From assembly GCF_000621665.1 (NCBI RefSeq), contig NZ_JHXQ01000002.1, positions 1 to 64,000 of the forward strand: DNA of 64,000 bases, in the 5' to 3' direction. A program made the position numbers and the translations under genes. Position 1 is the first letter of the stretch, and the number at the start of each line of letters is the position of its first letter. The notes under the pieces are model-generated. The model did not search any database, had not been told where the DNA came from, and saw only the letters and a list, made by a program, of their open reading frames with translations. This stretch comes from Allorhizobium undicola ORS 992 = ATCC 700741 (GTDB taxonomy: Bacteria > Pseudomonadota > Alphaproteobacteria > Rhizobiales > Rhizobiaceae). Shown here piece after piece: positions 37,602 through 47,857 of the stretch.

Positions 37602-39941
37602 ATGAAGGCTGGTTCAAAATTTTTGAACGCAGTATCGGCGGTTGCGCTGTCTGCTGGTGTAGTGTCCTCGGGTGCAGGCATCCTCGTTCTCGGTTCCGTA
37701 TCTGTCGCTGAGGCGGCTGTCGTTCAGCGCATCGACGTGCGCGGGGCGAGCCGGGTCGGCACCGAGGCTGTGCGGTCCAATGTGACCATTCAGCCGGGAA
37801 AGACGTTTTCCAATACCGATATCGATGAATCCGTTCGCCGCCTCTATGCGACCGGCTATTTCTCGGATGTGAAGATTTCCGTGTCGGGCAGCTCGCTGGT
37901 GGTGTCCGTCAGCGAAAACCAGCTGGTCAATCAGGTGGTCTTCAACGGCAACCGCAAGATCAAGGACGACAAGCTGACCGGCGTCGTTCAGACCCAGCCG
38001 CTCGGCCCTTACAGCAAGGAGCTGATTGACGCGGATATTCGCCGCATCAAGGAAGCCTATGCTGCCATCGGCCGTAATGACGTGCAGGTCACGACCCAGG
38101 TCGCTACCGTTTCTCCGGGCCGCGTCAATGTTGCCTTCGTCGTCAGCGAAGGCGATCGTACCAAGATTTCCTCCATCAATTTCACGGGCAATCAGGCCTA
38201 TGGCGATAGCCGCCTTGCTGCGGTTATCAGCACCAAGCGCTCCAACCCGCTGTCTTTCCTGACGCGCAAGGACGTTTACAACGAAGACAAGCTGCGCGCC
38301 GATGAAGAAGCGCTGCGCCAGTTCTATTACAACCACGGTTATGCCGATTTCCGTATCCTGTCTTCGGATGCCTCGTTGAACGATCAGAGCAACGAATACA
38401 CCATCAACATCGCCGTGGACGAAGGCCGTCGCTATACCTTCGGCGCGGTTGACGTTGAGAGCTCGGTCGAAGGCATTGATGCAAACGAGCTGAAGTCGCT
38501 GGTTTCCACTCATAGCGGCGATGTTTACAACGCCAAGGAAATCCAGAAGAGCATGGAGGCGATCTCGCAGCGCGTTTCCGCGAAGGGCTATCCTTTCGCG
38601 CGCGTCGTGCCGCGCGGCAATCGTGACATGGGCAATGGCACGATCGGCGTGACTTACATGGTCGATCAGGGCGAGCGCGCCTATGTCGAGCGTATTGAAA
38701 TTCGCGGCAACACCCGCACGCGCGATTACGTGATCCGTCGCGAGTTCGACATCAGCGAAGGCGATGCCTTCAATCAGGAAATCATCACGCGCGCCAAGCG
38801 CCGTCTCGAGGCGCTGGGCTATTTCAGCTCCGTCAACATCACCACCGCGCAGGGCAGCTCGGCTGACCGCGTCGTGATCGTGGTCAATGTTGAGGATCAG
38901 TCCACCGGCTCCTTCGGGGTTGGCGTCGGTTATGCCGCGGGCGGCAGCGGTCTGCTGCTGGAAGCCTCCGTTGAAGAAAAGAACTTCTTGGGTCGCGGTC
39001 AGTTCATCCGTGTTTCGGCTGGTGCTGGTACCGACGATAGCCAGACCTACAATATTTCCTTCACCGAACCCTATTTCCTCGGCTATCGTTTGGCTGTTGG
39101 CTTCGACCTGTTCAAGAGCAGCACGAGCAGCAACACCTATTACGATTACGATGAAACCGGTGGTACGCTGCGTGTGACGGCGCCGATCACGGAAGAATTG
39201 GCGACGACCTTCCGTTACACCTACAAGCAGATGAAATATTCTGGATCGGGCGACTGGACGACTGGTCTGTCGCAACCCTATCAGGACCTCGTAAATGGTA
39301 GCCCGTGGGTTCAGTCTTCGGTTTCGCAGTCGCTCGTCTACAATACGCTTGACGACCGTAACCTGCCGCATGAAGGGATTTACGCGAGCTTTACCCACGA
39401 ATTCGCTGGTCTTGGTGGCGATTCGAAATACTACAAGATGTATGGAAAGTTCCGCTACTTCACCTCGCTTTCGGATGAGCACGACATCATCGGCTCCATC
39501 TCGGTGGGTGCCGGTCACGTCATGCCGACGGGCGACAATCTGAACATCTTCGATCAGTTCCAGATCGGCGGCAAGGAAATCCGTGGTTTCAAGAACAACG
39601 GTATTGGCCCCCGCATGAATGGCTTCAAGGATGATGCGCTCGGTGGTACGACGTACTTTACCGCTTCCGCCGAAGCCAGCGTTCCGATGCCGTTCGTTCC
39701 GCAGGATGCCGGTTTGCGTATCGCGGTATTCTCCGACGCGGGCACGCTTTACGGCAATAAGGTCAGCGTCACGGGCGGTTCTGTGAACGGTGAGGACATG
39801 TCCTGGCGCGCATCCGTCGGTGCGGGTATCGTCTGGGCTTCGCCTTTCGGTCCGCTGCGCTTCGACTATGCACAGCCTGTCCTCAAGGAAGATTACGACC
39901 GCGTTCAGCAGTTCCGATTCTCCATTGCTAACCAGTTCTGA
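37602..39941 (+). CDS. bamA: Outer-membrane protein assembly factor BamA
   Basis: A 779-residue Omp85 protein, the core of the BAM machine that inserts beta-barrels in the outer membrane. The signal peptide runs to about residue 38 (ends SVSVAEA). POTRA repeats cover about 40-420 and the 16-strand barrel about 440-779, ending in FRFSIANQF with the C-terminal Phe. The lid-loop VRGF-type motif is present as IRGF ([10 protein letters not shown]). AAAAAAGG lies upstream of ATG 37602. Confidence 0.96.
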   Translation: MKAGSKFLNAVSAVALSAGVVSSGAGILVLGSVSVAEAAVVQRIDVRGASRVGTEAVRSNVTIQPGKTFSNTDIDESVRRLYATGYFSDVKISVSGSSLVVSVSENQLVNQVVFNGNRKIKDDKLTGVVQTQPLGPYSKELIDADIRRIKEAYAAIGRNDVQVTTQVATVSPGRVNVAFVVSEGDRTKISSINFTGNQAYGDSRLAAVISTKRSNPLSFLTRKDVYNEDKLRADEEALRQFYYNHGYADFRILSSDASLNDQSNEYTINIAVDEGRRYTFGAVDVESSVEGIDANELKSLVSTHSGDVYNAKEIQKSMEAISQRVSAKGYPFARVVPRGNRDMGNGTIGVTYMVDQGERAYVERIEIRGNTRTRDYVIRREFDISEGDAFNQEIITRAKRRLEALGYFSSVNITTAQGSSADRVVIVVNVEDQSTGSFGVGVGYAAGGSGLLLEASVEEKNFLGRGQFIRVSAGAGTDDSQTYNISFTEPYFLGYRLAVGFDLFKSSTSSNTYYDYDETGGTLRVTAPITEELATTFRYTYKQMKYSGSGDWTTGLSQPYQDLVNGSPWVQSSVSQSLVYNTLDDRNLPHEGIYASFTHEFAGLGGDSKYYKMYGKFRYFTSLSDEHDIIGSISVGAGHVMPTGDNLNIFDQFQIGGKEIRGFKNNGIGPRMNGFKDDALGGTTYFTASAEASVPMPFVPQDAGLRIAVFSDAGTLYGNKVSVTGGSVNGEDMSWRASVGAGIVWASPFGPLRFDYAQPVLKEDYDRVQQFRFSIANQF

Positions 39942-39991
39942 TTTCTGTAGTCCAAAGCTCAGACAAACCGACCAGTCTGGGACTTTGGTAT

Positions 39992-41053
39992 ATGGATCAT
40001 GAGACCTTTTTTCCGCCCCATGCGGGTGTCAGCCTGAAAGAGCTGGCGCATCGCATCGGGGCGGAACTCGTTGGAGATGCTGCGCCGGAACGTGTTATCC
40101 GCGCTGTAGCGCCGGTCTATCGGGCGCGAGAAAACGATATTTGCTATATTCTCTCGCGCAAGAACCGGGCGGAACTGGCAACCTGCCGTGCCGGAGCAAT
40201 CCTTTGCGACAGGCCGCTGCTGGGGCTCATTCCCGCGCATATTCCGGTTTTGCTTACGAAAACGCCTCACACGGCTTTCGCGCTGGCGGGGCAGATCCTG
40301 CATCCGAAGGCAAATCGCCCAGCGGCGATCATGAGCGCTGCCCATGGCATTTCAGATGCGGCCCATGTTGACATCACGGCAAAGATCGAGCCCGGCGTGA
40401 CCATCGAGGCCGCAGCCGTGGTGGGCGCCCATGTCGAGATTGGTTCGGGCAGCCATATCGGCGCAGGCGCCGTGATTGGCGCGGGTGTGAAAATCGGCCG
40501 CGACAGCGTTATCGCCGCAGGTGCCAGCGTTTTTGCAAGCTATATCGGCAATGGCGTCATCATCCATAACGGCGCTCGTATTGGCCAGGATGGTTTCGGT
40601 TATGCGCCGGGGCCGCGTGGCATGGTGAAGATCGTGCAGATCGGCAGGGTCATCATTCAGGATCATGTGGAAATTGGCGCCAATACCACGGTGGATCGCG
40701 GCACGATGGATGACACGGTGATCGGCGAGGGCACCAAGATCGATAATCAGGTGCAGATCGGCCACAATGTTCGCATCGGTCGCCATTGCGGTATCGTTGC
40801 GCAGGTCGGCATTGCCGGCAGCACGGTGATTGGCGATGGCGTGATGATTGGCGGCGGCAGTGGCATTAACGGCCACATTCATATCGGTGACGGCGTGCAG
40901 ATCGCGGCCATGAGCGGTGTTATAGCAGATGTTCCAGCCTCCCAGAAATTTGGGGGAATTCCGGCTCGACCATTGCCGGATTTTCTGCGCGAATGCGCCG
41001 AGGTCATGCAACGTGCCGGCAACGCGCTGAAGACCAGGAAGGGGACAAAATGA
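39992..41053 (+). CDS. lpxD: UDP-3-O-acylglucosamine N-acyltransferase LpxD
   Basis: A 353-residue acyltransferase for the third step of lipid A synthesis; it adds the second acyl chain to UDP-3-O-acylglucosamine. An N-terminal uridine-binding domain (about 1-110) precedes the left-handed beta-helix of hexapeptide repeats (about 120-330). The catalytic His lies in [17 protein letters not shown]. It ends overlapping fabZ by 4 bases (ATGA). Confidence 0.95.
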   Translation: MDHETFFPPHAGVSLKELAHRIGAELVGDAAPERVIRAVAPVYRARENDICYILSRKNRAELATCRAGAILCDRPLLGLIPAHIPVLLTKTPHTAFALAGQILHPKANRPAAIMSAAHGISDAAHVDITAKIEPGVTIEAAAVVGAHVEIGSGSHIGAGAVIGAGVKIGRDSVIAAGASVFASYIGNGVIIHNGARIGQDGFGYAPGPRGMVKIVQIGRVIIQDHVEIGANTTVDRGTMDDTVIGEGTKIDNQVQIGHNVRIGRHCGIVAQVGIAGSTVIGDGVMIGGGSGINGHIHIGDGVQIAAMSGVIADVPASQKFGGIPARPLPDFLRECAEVMQRAGNALKTRKGTK

Positions 41054-41511
41054 CTGAGACGACGAAAGAACTTGCAGCCCTCGATATTCTCGAGATCATG
41101 AAGCTTATTCCGCATCGCTATCCGTTCTTGCTGGTCGATAGGATCATCGAGATCGATGGCGATAACGCGGCGGTTGGCATCAAGAATGTCACGATCAACG
41201 AACCGTTCTTCCAGGGGCATTTCCCTGGTCATCCTATCATGCCTGGTGTTTTGCTCATCGAGGCCATGGCACAGACTGCGGGGGCGATCTGTGCGCTGAA
41301 GGAAGGAACGCGGGACAATCTCGTTTATTTCATGATGATCGATAATGCGCGCTTCCGTAAGCCGGTGGTTCCCGGTGATCAGGTGCGCTTCCACGTGCAT
41401 AAACAGCGTCAGCGCGGCAAGATGTGGATGTTCAAATGCGAGGCCAAGGTTGACGGAGCGCTTGTTGCCGAAGCCGATATTGGCGCCATGATGAAAGCAA
41501 GGGAGGAGTGA
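41050..41511 (+). CDS. fabZ: 3-hydroxyacyl-ACP dehydratase FabZ
   Basis: A 153-residue hot-dog-fold enzyme that dehydrates 3-hydroxyacyl-ACP in fatty acid synthesis and so shares its substrate pool with lipid A synthesis. The active His is in [15 protein letters not shown] and the Glu follows in [14 protein letters not shown] 41050 overlaps the lpxD stop; the last base overlaps lpxA. Confidence 0.96.
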   Translation: MTETTKELAALDILEIMKLIPHRYPFLLVDRIIEIDGDNAAVGIKNVTINEPFFQGHFPGHPIMPGVLLIEAMAQTAGAICALKEGTRDNLVYFMMIDNARFRKPVVPGDQVRFHVHKQRQRGKMWMFKCEAKVDGALVAEADIGAMMKAREE

Positions 41512-42326
41512 TGAGCGTGATGGCATCGAGCGCGCATATCCACCCCATGGCCGTCGTTGAGGACGGGGCTGTGATCGGCGAAAATGTCCGGATCGGGCCG
41601 TTCTGCTATGTCGGCCCGAAAGTCGTGCTGGGCGAGGCAACCGTGCTGGAGGCACACGCGGTTGTCACCGGCAAGACCAGCCTTGGCAAAAACTGCCGCG
41701 TTTTTTCCAATGCGGTGATCGGTGGCGAGCCGCAGAGCATTCACCATACCGGAGAGGAAACCACGCTGAGCGTGGGTGACAATTGCACGATGCGCGAAGG
41801 CGTAACGATGAATTGCGGCACGGTCGAGGGTGGCGGCAAAACGTTGGTTGGCAGCAACAATCTGTTTCTTGCCAATTCGCATGTCGCGCATGATTGCCAG
41901 CTGGGCAACAATATCATCCTGTCCAACAATGTCATGCTGGCAGGCCATGTGAAAATTGACGATCGCGCCATTCTCGGTGGCGGGTCGGCAGTTCATCAGT
42001 TTACCCGCATCGGCAGGCAGGCTTTCATTGGCGGGCTTTCTGCGTGCAGCTACGATGTCATTCCCTATGGCATGTTGAATGGCAATCCCGGCCTGCTGGG
42101 GGGGCTCAATGTCGTGGGCATGACGCGCGCCGGTATTGATCGTGCAACCTTGCACCGCGTGCGCAAGCTGTTCAAACTTCTCTTCGATGAAGAGGGTGCG
42201 ATCCGCGAGAAGGCGGCCGCCGCGCGCGATGAGTTTGGCGATTGCAAGGAAGCCATGGAAATTCTGGACTTCATTGCGGCAGAAAGCGACCGCGCCCTGT
42301 CTTCGCCGTTCCGCGGCAAGGCGTGA
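41511..42326 (+). CDS. lpxA: UDP-N-acetylglucosamine O-acyltransferase LpxA
   Basis: A 271-residue trimeric acyltransferase for the first step of lipid A synthesis. Hexapeptide repeats run over about 5-185 ([20 protein letters not shown]; catalytic His in [16 protein letters not shown]). A C-terminal helical domain follows. ATG 41511 after GGAGGAG shares a base with the fabZ stop. Confidence 0.95.
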   Translation: MSVMASSAHIHPMAVVEDGAVIGENVRIGPFCYVGPKVVLGEATVLEAHAVVTGKTSLGKNCRVFSNAVIGGEPQSIHHTGEETTLSVGDNCTMREGVTMNCGTVEGGGKTLVGSNNLFLANSHVAHDCQLGNNIILSNNVMLAGHVKIDDRAILGGGSAVHQFTRIGRQAFIGGLSACSYDVIPYGMLNGNPGLLGGLNVVGMTRAGIDRATLHRVRKLFKLLFDEEGAIREKAAAARDEFGDCKEAMEILDFIAAESDRALSSPFRGKA

Positions 42327-42334
42327 GCGTTGTG

Positions 42335-43216
42335 ATGGGAAAGGGCAGGCTTGCCATTATTGCCGGCAGTGGAATGCTGCCGGTTTACGTGGCCGAGGCT
42401 GCGCGCGCTGCCGGGGAAGACCCGGTTATCCTGCCGCTCATGCATGAGGCGGATCAGCGGTGGGACGGCTTCGAAAGCGCGCCGATGAGCGTTGGCGATG
42501 TGGCGGGTCTTGCCCGCATCATCAAAAACTTCCGCATCGATCGGGTCGTCATGTCCGGCGGCGTGCGCAAGCGCCCGGCATTCCGGGAGATTCACATGAA
42601 TCTCGCTTTCCTGCGCAAGCTGCCGCACGCCATACGCACCCTGCTGTCGGGTGGCGACGATGCCGTGTTGAAAATGGTGATCGGCCTGATCGAATCGCAA
42701 GGGTGCCAGGTTATCGGCGCACATGAAATAGCGCCGCAATTGCTGGCGCAATATGGGCCACTGGGGGCTGCAACACCAACTGGGGACGATGGCCGCGATA
42801 TTGAAAGGGCTGCGGAAGCTGCGGCAATATTGGGCAGTCTTGATGTTGGCCAGGGTGCGGTGAGCGTCGGAGGCCGTATCGTGGCGCTTGAAGGCGTGGA
42901 AGGTACGGATCGAATGCTGGCCCGTGTGGCGGAATTGCGCGAAGAGGGACGCATTTCGGCGCGGCGCAAGGGGGTGCTCGTCAAACTTTGCAAACCGCAG
43001 CAGGATATTCGCGCAGACCTTCCGGCCATTGGCCTTTCCACCGTGGAGAATGCCGCGCGCGCTGGCCTTGCGGGCGTGGCGGTGCAGGCAGGCCGGGCCT
43101 TGCTGTTGCAACGGGAGGAAACCTTGCAGCGTGCCGATGCTCTCGGCATCTTCATTTGTGGTATAGAGCATTTCCAGGAAAAGTGCGCTCGCGGTTTTCC
43201 GTCCGGAAATGCGTAA
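42335..43216 (+). CDS. lpxI: UDP-2,3-diacylglucosamine pyrophosphatase LpxI, repeat-derived C-terminus
   Basis: A 293-residue DUF1009-type hydrolase that makes 2,3-diacylglucosamine 1-phosphate (lipid X), the alternative to LpxH in alphaproteobacteria. It starts MGKGRLAIIAGSGMLPVYVA; SGGVRKRPAF and the C-terminal domain with GIGLSTVENA-like sequence (IGLSTVENAARAGLAG) are clear. The family-like sequence ends at ALGIFICGIE; the last 15 residues, HFQEKCARGFPSGNA, and the stop codon come from the first unit of a tandem palindromic repeat (43168 on). The natural stop seems to have been replaced by repeat insertion. Start ATG 42335 follows the lpxA stop by 8 bases. Confidence 0.92.
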   Translation: MGKGRLAIIAGSGMLPVYVAEAARAAGEDPVILPLMHEADQRWDGFESAPMSVGDVAGLARIIKNFRIDRVVMSGGVRKRPAFREIHMNLAFLRKLPHAIRTLLSGGDDAVLKMVIGLIESQGCQVIGAHEIAPQLLAQYGPLGAATPTGDDGRDIERAAEAAAILGSLDVGQGAVSVGGRIVALEGVEGTDRMLARVAELREEGRISARRKGVLVKLCKPQQDIRADLPAIGLSTVENAARAGLAGVAVQAGRALLLQREETLQRADALGIFICGIEHFQEKCARGFPSGNA

Positions 43217-43356
43217 AACAAAAGAATCCCGCATTTCCAGGAAAAGCGCGCTCGCGGTTTTTCCGTCCGGAAATGCGTAAAACAAAAGAATCCCGCATTT
43301 CCAGGAAAAGTGCGCTCGCGGTTTTCCGTTCGGAAATGCGTAAAAACCAAAAGATT
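43168..43356 (-). repeat. Three tandem copies of a palindromic repeat between lpxI and lpxB
   Basis: Units at 43168-43230 (63 bp), 43231-43294 (64 bp) and 43295-43356 are nearly identical. Each begins GCATTTCCAGGAAAAG and carries the inverted arm CGGAAATGC about 35 bases later, followed by an A-rich linker. Read in reverse they match the GCATTTTCAG...CTGAAAATGC repeats at 8704-8747 and 56879-56922. The array separates lpxI from lpxB and includes the end of lpxI. Confidence 0.88.
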
Positions 43357-43380
43357 ACATGCTGAGGCGGGAGAGAGTTC

Positions 43381-44595
43381 TTGATTGGCCCGAAACCATT
43401 GAAGATTGCGGTTCTGGCGGGAGAGGTTTCCGGCGATCTTCTGGGCGGAGATCTTGTTGCGGCACTGAAACGTGCCTATCCGGCAAAGCTTTCGCTGATG
43501 GGGGTGGGTGGCCCGGCGCTCGAGGCGGAAGGCTTGCGCTCGCTTTTCGATTTTTCCGAGCTTTCGGTCATGGGGCTTACCCAGGTTCTCGCCCGGCTGC
43601 CGCGTTTTCTGTCGCTGATTCGTAGCACCGCAAAAGCAATCATTGCCGAAAAACCGGATCTGCTGCTCATCATCGATAGTCCGGACTTTACCCATCGCGT
43701 TGCCCGCAAGGTGCGGGCGGCGCTTCCGGGCCTGCCGGTGGTCAATTATGTGTGCCCCAGTGTCTGGGCCTGGAAGGAATATCGCGCCAAGGCCATGCTG
43801 GCTTATGTCGATCGCGTGCTGGCGGTGCTGCCCTTCGAGCCTGCGGTTATGGAGAGGCTTGGCGGGCCGCGCACGCATTTCGTCGGGCATCGGTTGGCGA
43901 GTGCCCAGGCGCTTCTTGCCTGTCGAGCCCGGCGGTCGTCGCGTGCGGTTCCTGCGGTGGCGGAGCCGAAAACCATTTTGTTGCTGCCGGGGTCTCGCAG
44001 GGCTGAGATTGCGGCGCAATTGCCTGTTTACGAAGAAGCCGCGCGCGATTTCGTAAGCCGCAATGGACCGGCGCGCTTTCTGCTGCCCACCGTCGCACGG
44101 CGTGAGGCCGAGGTGCGCGAGATGACTGCCGGTTGGGCCATTCAGCCAGAAATCATTCTGGGTGAGGAGGGCAAGTGGCAGGCTTTTGCCGAAGCCGATG
44201 CGGCCATGGCGGCCTCCGGCACCGTCATTCTGGAGCTTGCGCTTGCCGGCGTGCCTTGTATTTCGACCTATAAGACAGATTTTCTCATCAAGCTGCTGCA
44301 CAAGCGCATCAAAATCTGGACCGGGGCGCTTCCGAACATCGTCGTCGATTATCCCGTGGTGCCGGAATATCTGAACGAACAGGTCCGGGCCGGTTCGGCG
44401 CTGCGCTGGATGGAACGGCTCTCAACGGCAACCCCCGAGCGGGCCGCCATGATGGCCGGGTATGACAGGCTCTGGCAGTTGATGCAAACGCCAACGCCCG
44501 CCGGAGAAGCGGGCGCTGCCGTGGTGTTGGATCTCTTGCAGGAAAAGGGTATTATCCCAGCCTGTGCCCATGCCAGCGCAGATGATCGTCCATGA
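43381..44595 (+). CDS. lpxB: Lipid-A-disaccharide synthase LpxB
   Basis: A 404-residue GT19 glycosyltransferase that joins lipid X and UDP-diacylglucosamine. The family pattern is clear: KIAVLAGEVSGDLLGGDLVA, YVCPSVWAWKEYRA, LLPGSRRAEI and ASGTVILELALAGVP. TTG 43381 is the only start near the N-terminal motif, with GGGAGAGAG 5-13 bases upstream. The last 44 bases are antisense to the end of the formylglutathione hydrolase gene. Confidence 0.94.
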   Translation: MIGPKPLKIAVLAGEVSGDLLGGDLVAALKRAYPAKLSLMGVGGPALEAEGLRSLFDFSELSVMGLTQVLARLPRFLSLIRSTAKAIIAEKPDLLLIIDSPDFTHRVARKVRAALPGLPVVNYVCPSVWAWKEYRAKAMLAYVDRVLAVLPFEPAVMERLGGPRTHFVGHRLASAQALLACRARRSSRAVPAVAEPKTILLLPGSRRAEIAAQLPVYEEAARDFVSRNGPARFLLPTVARREAEVREMTAGWAIQPEIILGEEGKWQAFAEADAAMAASGTVILELALAGVPCISTYKTDFLIKLLHKRIKIWTGALPNIVVDYPVVPEYLNEQVRAGSALRWMERLSTATPERAAMMAGYDRLWQLMQTPTPAGEAGAAVVLDLLQEKGIIPACAHASADDRP

Positions 44596-45385
44596 AGCTT
44601 GAGATGAAATAATAAGAGTGGTCGTAGCGCTCGTGCTGGCGCAGCGTCAGGGCAATATGCGTTTCCTTCACCGCATCTTCCAGCAGCCACGGCATGAGGC
44701 CTTTTTCCAGGAAGCTGTCGGCCTTGCCCTGATCCACCAGCAATTCCGGAAAGCGTGCGCCGTCTTCTATCAGGGCGCAGGCGTCATATTGCCGCCAGGC
44801 GGCGCGGTCCGGGCCGATATATTTCTCGAAGGCATCCTGTGTCCAATCGGCCTGCAAGGGGCTGACGATAGGTGCGAAGGCCGAGCAAGTTTTGTAGCGA
44901 TCCGGATTTTTCAGAGCAATGGTCAGGGCGCCATGGCCGCCCATGGAATGGCCGAAAATGCCCTGGCGATCCATGTCGGCGCGGAATTTTTCGGCGATCA
45001 GCGCGGGCAATTCCTCGGTGATGTAGCTGTACATCTGATAATGTTCGGCCCAGGGCTTTTCGGTGGCATTCAGATACATGCCGGCACCCTTGCCCATTTT
45101 CCAGTTGGTGGCTTCATCCGGCACGTCATCGCCACGCGGGCTGACATCCGGGCAGACGATGATCAGGCCGAGTTCTGCTGCAAGACGGCGATATTCACCC
45201 TTTTCCATGACATTGGCATGGGTGCAGGTGAGGCCGGAAAGATACCAGAGAACAGGGCGTTTTTCGGCAATGGCCTGCGGGGGTACGAAGACGGCGAAGG
45301 TCATGTCGCAGTTGCAGGTTTCGGAGGCGTGGGAAAATACGCCCTGCATACCGCCGAATGCGGTGTTTTGAGACAGAATATTCAT
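44552..45385 (-). CDS. fghA: S-formylglutathione hydrolase
   Basis: A 277-residue esterase-D-type serine hydrolase that splits S-formylglutathione to formate and glutathione, the second step of formaldehyde detoxification. The nucleophile elbow is GHSMGG (in GIFGHSMGGHGALTIAL, about 143-159), the Asp lies in LLVDQGKAD and the His in ERYDHSYYF. It ends 44 bases inside lpxB on the other strand. The first-step dehydrogenase gene lies 1.2 kb upstream on the same strand. Confidence 0.94.
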   Translation of the reverse strand: MNILSQNTAFGGMQGVFSHASETCNCDMTFAVFVPPQAIAEKRPVLWYLSGLTCTHANVMEKGEYRRLAAELGLIIVCPDVSPRGDDVPDEATNWKMGKGAGMYLNATEKPWAEHYQMYSYITEELPALIAEKFRADMDRQGIFGHSMGGHGALTIALKNPDRYKTCSAFAPIVSPLQADWTQDAFEKYIGPDRAAWRQYDACALIEDGARFPELLVDQGKADSFLEKGLMPWLLEDAVKETHIALTLRQHERYDHSYYFISSFMDDHLRWHGHRLG

Positions 45386-45397
45386 GAATGCTCCGTT

Positions 45398-46072
45398 TCA
45401 GCCTGCCAGCGCCACGGCGGCATTGACGGCCGCCGCCACGAGGATGGTGTTGAAGAAGAAGGATGTGACGGCGTGCAGCAGGTTCACGCGCCGCATCGGG
45501 GTGGAGGTGATGGCCACGTCGGAGGTCTGCGCCGTCATGCCGATGACAAGGGAAAAATACAGAAATTCATAGGCTCCCGGTTCATCCGTATCAGGAAAAT
45601 CGAGGCCCCGATGGGGCTCGTTTTTTTCGCCCGACGGGTGATGCTGCCAGAAGCGATGGGCGTAATGCATGGCGAACATGACGTGGATGGTGAACCAGCC
45701 ACCGATGACGGATGCGAAGGCCAGCATGACCTCGATGGTGCTTTCCGAACCGCTGCCCCGGTTCAGCGCGTTGAAAAGCGCCACGACCGCTGCGGCAATT
45801 GCAACGAGCGTGACCATGGGAATGACCATGGTGGGTGCATCGTCGCGTTGCGGGCTGGTTTTCAATCGCTCGGCGGTGATGGCAGGAATGCGCCGCGCCA
45901 TGGACAGAAGATAGGCGAGGAAAAACACGATGGCGGAAAGTTCGACGGCAAGCTGCGGCTTTATCAGCAGAAAAACGGGCAGGGCGCAGAGGCCCAGCAG
46001 GCCGGCGCGATAGAAGGGGCTGTGCCGGTGGCGGCGAAGGGGGAAGAGGAAAGGGCGCCTGCGTGCGGTCAT
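45398..46072 (-). CDS. DUF1345 family membrane protein
   Basis: A 224-residue inner-membrane protein with about five spans and a conserved middle segment (HYAHRFWQHHPSGEK, LDFPDTDEPGAYEFLYFSLV, GMTAQTSDVAITS). The family's role is unknown; some members resemble ion channels. It overlaps the DUF188 gene by 4 bases and precedes fghA by 12, so all three are probably one transcript. Confidence 0.82.
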   Translation of the reverse strand: MTARRRPFLFPLRRHRHSPFYRAGLLGLCALPVFLLIKPQLAVELSAIVFFLAYLLSMARRIPAITAERLKTSPQRDDAPTMVIPMVTLVAIAAAVVALFNALNRGSGSESTIEVMLAFASVIGGWFTIHVMFAMHYAHRFWQHHPSGEKNEPHRGLDFPDTDEPGAYEFLYFSLVIGMTAQTSDVAITSTPMRRVNLLHAVTSFFFNTILVAAAVNAAVALAG

Positions 46073-46527
46073 GGGCGTGCCATTGCCTTGGACTTTCGGC
46101 AGAGACGGTCCAGTGTCTCGAGAAATTGCGAGCGGTCGCGGGGGCTGAAGGCGGCGTTATAACCCTTGCTTTCCCCGGTTTCGCGCAGATGGGCGCCAAG
46201 ATCGCGCATGGCGCTGGCCATGCCGATATTGGTTTCATCGAAAACGCGGCCAGTGGGGCCTGTCACCAGCGCGCCCGCGGCCACGCAGCGTACGGCAAGC
46301 GGCACGTCGGCGGTTATCACGATGTCGGTGGCGCTCGCATGGTCGGCAATCCAGTTGTCGGCGGCGTCGAAGCCGTTGGAAACGATGACATTGCGCACCA
46401 TCGGATCGCGGGAGGGCCGCAATCCGGAATTGGCAACGAAAGTCACCGGGAGGGCGTGCCTCTCGGCGACTTTCAGAATTTCCTGCTTCACCGGGCAGGC
46501 ATCGGCATCGACATAAATGCTTGTCAT
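46069..46527 (-). CDS. YaiI/YqxD family protein (DUF188)
   Basis: A 152-residue protein with the DUF188 pattern: IYVDADACPVKQEILKVAER at the N-terminus, DIVITADVPLA in the middle and FDETNIG near residue 96. The fold is PIN/NYN-like, so a nuclease role is possible but unproved. It overlaps the DUF1345 gene by 4 bases. Confidence 0.87.
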   Translation of the reverse strand: MTSIYVDADACPVKQEILKVAERHALPVTFVANSGLRPSRDPMVRNVIVSNGFDAADNWIADHASATDIVITADVPLAVRCVAAGALVTGPTGRVFDETNIGMASAMRDLGAHLRETGESKGYNAAFSPRDRSQFLETLDRLCRKSKAMARP

Positions 46528-46579
46528 ACCGGCTCCGGCGCTTGAAGGAGGAGGATTGGCACTGCGTTCATCCGGTCGT

Positions 46580-47707
46580 TCAATAGACCACGACGCCGCG
46601 AATGCTTTCGCCCTTATGCATCAGCTCGAAGCCGTGATTGATGTCTTCAAGCGGCATGGTGTGGGTGATCATCGGATCGATCTGGATCTTGCCGTCCATG
46701 TACCAATCCACGATCTTCGGCACGTCGGTGCGGCCGCGCGCGCCGCCAAAGGCAGTGCCGAGCCATTGACGGCCCGTGACGAGCTGGAAGGGACGGGTGG
46801 AGATCTCCTGGCCTGCGCCCGCCACGCCGATGATGACGCTCTTGCCCCAGCCGCGATGCGAAGATTCCAGCGCCTGGCGCATGACCCTGGTATTGCCGGT
46901 GCAATCGAAAGTGTAGTCGGCGCCGCCGATCAGGTCGCCATTGCGCTTGGTCATGTTGACCAGATAGGGCACGATGTCATCGCCAACCTCCTTCGGGTTG
47001 ACGAAATGCGTCATGCCGAATTTCTCGCCCCAGGCCTTGCGTTCGGGATTGATGTCCACGCCGATAATCATGTCGGCGCCAGCCAGCCGCAGCCCCTGCA
47101 ACACGTTGAGGCCGATGCCGCCCAGACCGAAGACGATGGCCGTGGAGCCGATCTCGACCTTGGCAGTGTTGATGACCGCGCCAATGCCGGTGGTGACACC
47201 GCAACCGATATAGCAGATCTTGTCGAAGGGGGCGTCCGGGTTGACCTTGGCAACCGCAATCTCCGGCAGAACCGTGAAATTGGCGAAGGTCGAGCAGCCC
47301 ATATAGTGGTGGATCTTGTCCTTGCCGATGGAAAACCGGCTTGTCCCATCCGGCATCAGGCCCTGACCCTGGGTGGAGCGGATGGCGGTACACAGATTGG
47401 TCTTGCGCGAAAGGCAGGAATAGCATTCGCGGCATTCCGGCGTGTAAAGCGGGATGACGTGATCGCCCTTTTTGACAGAGGTGACGCCCGGACCGACATC
47501 GACCACGATGCCTGCGCCTTCATGGCCGAGAATGGCGGGGAAAATGCCTTCCGGGTCGGCGCCGGACAGGGTGAAGTCGTCGGTGTGGCAAATGCCGGTG
47601 GCCTTGACCTCGATCAGCACTTCTCCGGCGCGGGGACCTTCCAGCTGAACGGTCATGATTTCCAGCGGCTTGCCAGCCTGCACGGCAACAGCGGCGCGTA
47701 CGTCCAT
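46580..47707 (-). CDS. frmA: S-(hydroxymethyl)glutathione dehydrogenase / class III alcohol dehydrogenase
   Basis: A 375-residue zinc medium-chain dehydrogenase that oxidises S-hydroxymethylglutathione formed from formaldehyde. The catalytic zinc ligands are in GICHTDDF and GHEGAGIV, with Cys in YIGCGVTTG. The structural zinc Cys cluster is [15 protein letters not shown], and the NAD site is [13 protein letters not shown] 47707 has GGAG upstream. It heads a minus-strand run ending with fghA, which completes the pathway. Confidence 0.94.
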   Translation of the reverse strand: MDVRAAVAVQAGKPLEIMTVQLEGPRAGEVLIEVKATGICHTDDFTLSGADPEGIFPAILGHEGAGIVVDVGPGVTSVKKGDHVIPLYTPECRECYSCLSRKTNLCTAIRSTQGQGLMPDGTSRFSIGKDKIHHYMGCSTFANFTVLPEIAVAKVNPDAPFDKICYIGCGVTTGIGAVINTAKVEIGSTAIVFGLGGIGLNVLQGLRLAGADMIIGVDINPERKAWGEKFGMTHFVNPKEVGDDIVPYLVNMTKRNGDLIGGADYTFDCTGNTRVMRQALESSHRGWGKSVIIGVAGAGQEISTRPFQLVTGRQWLGTAFGGARGRTDVPKIVDWYMDGKIQIDPMITHTMPLEDINHGFELMHKGESIRGVVVY

Positions 47708-47857
47708 TTTCTGCTCCAAACGGTTATTTTCGGGCGATTGCGACATCGGGGCCGTTTGATGCCCCGGTTCGCAACCCATCTTGATTGATCCTGGCAATCT
47801 GGCACGGCGGGGCCGGTTGCTTCAAGCACGCTTTTGCCAGGAATGAAAACTGTGCGC

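Noticed and set aside
37614-39518. 634-codon minus-strand frame opposite bamA
   Set aside because: Antisense to a full-length BamA; no domain seen.
43168-43356. Possible CRISPR array from three regularly spaced repeats
   Set aside because: The units are whole tandem repeats of 62-64 bp with no unique spacers, and they match a dispersed palindromic family.
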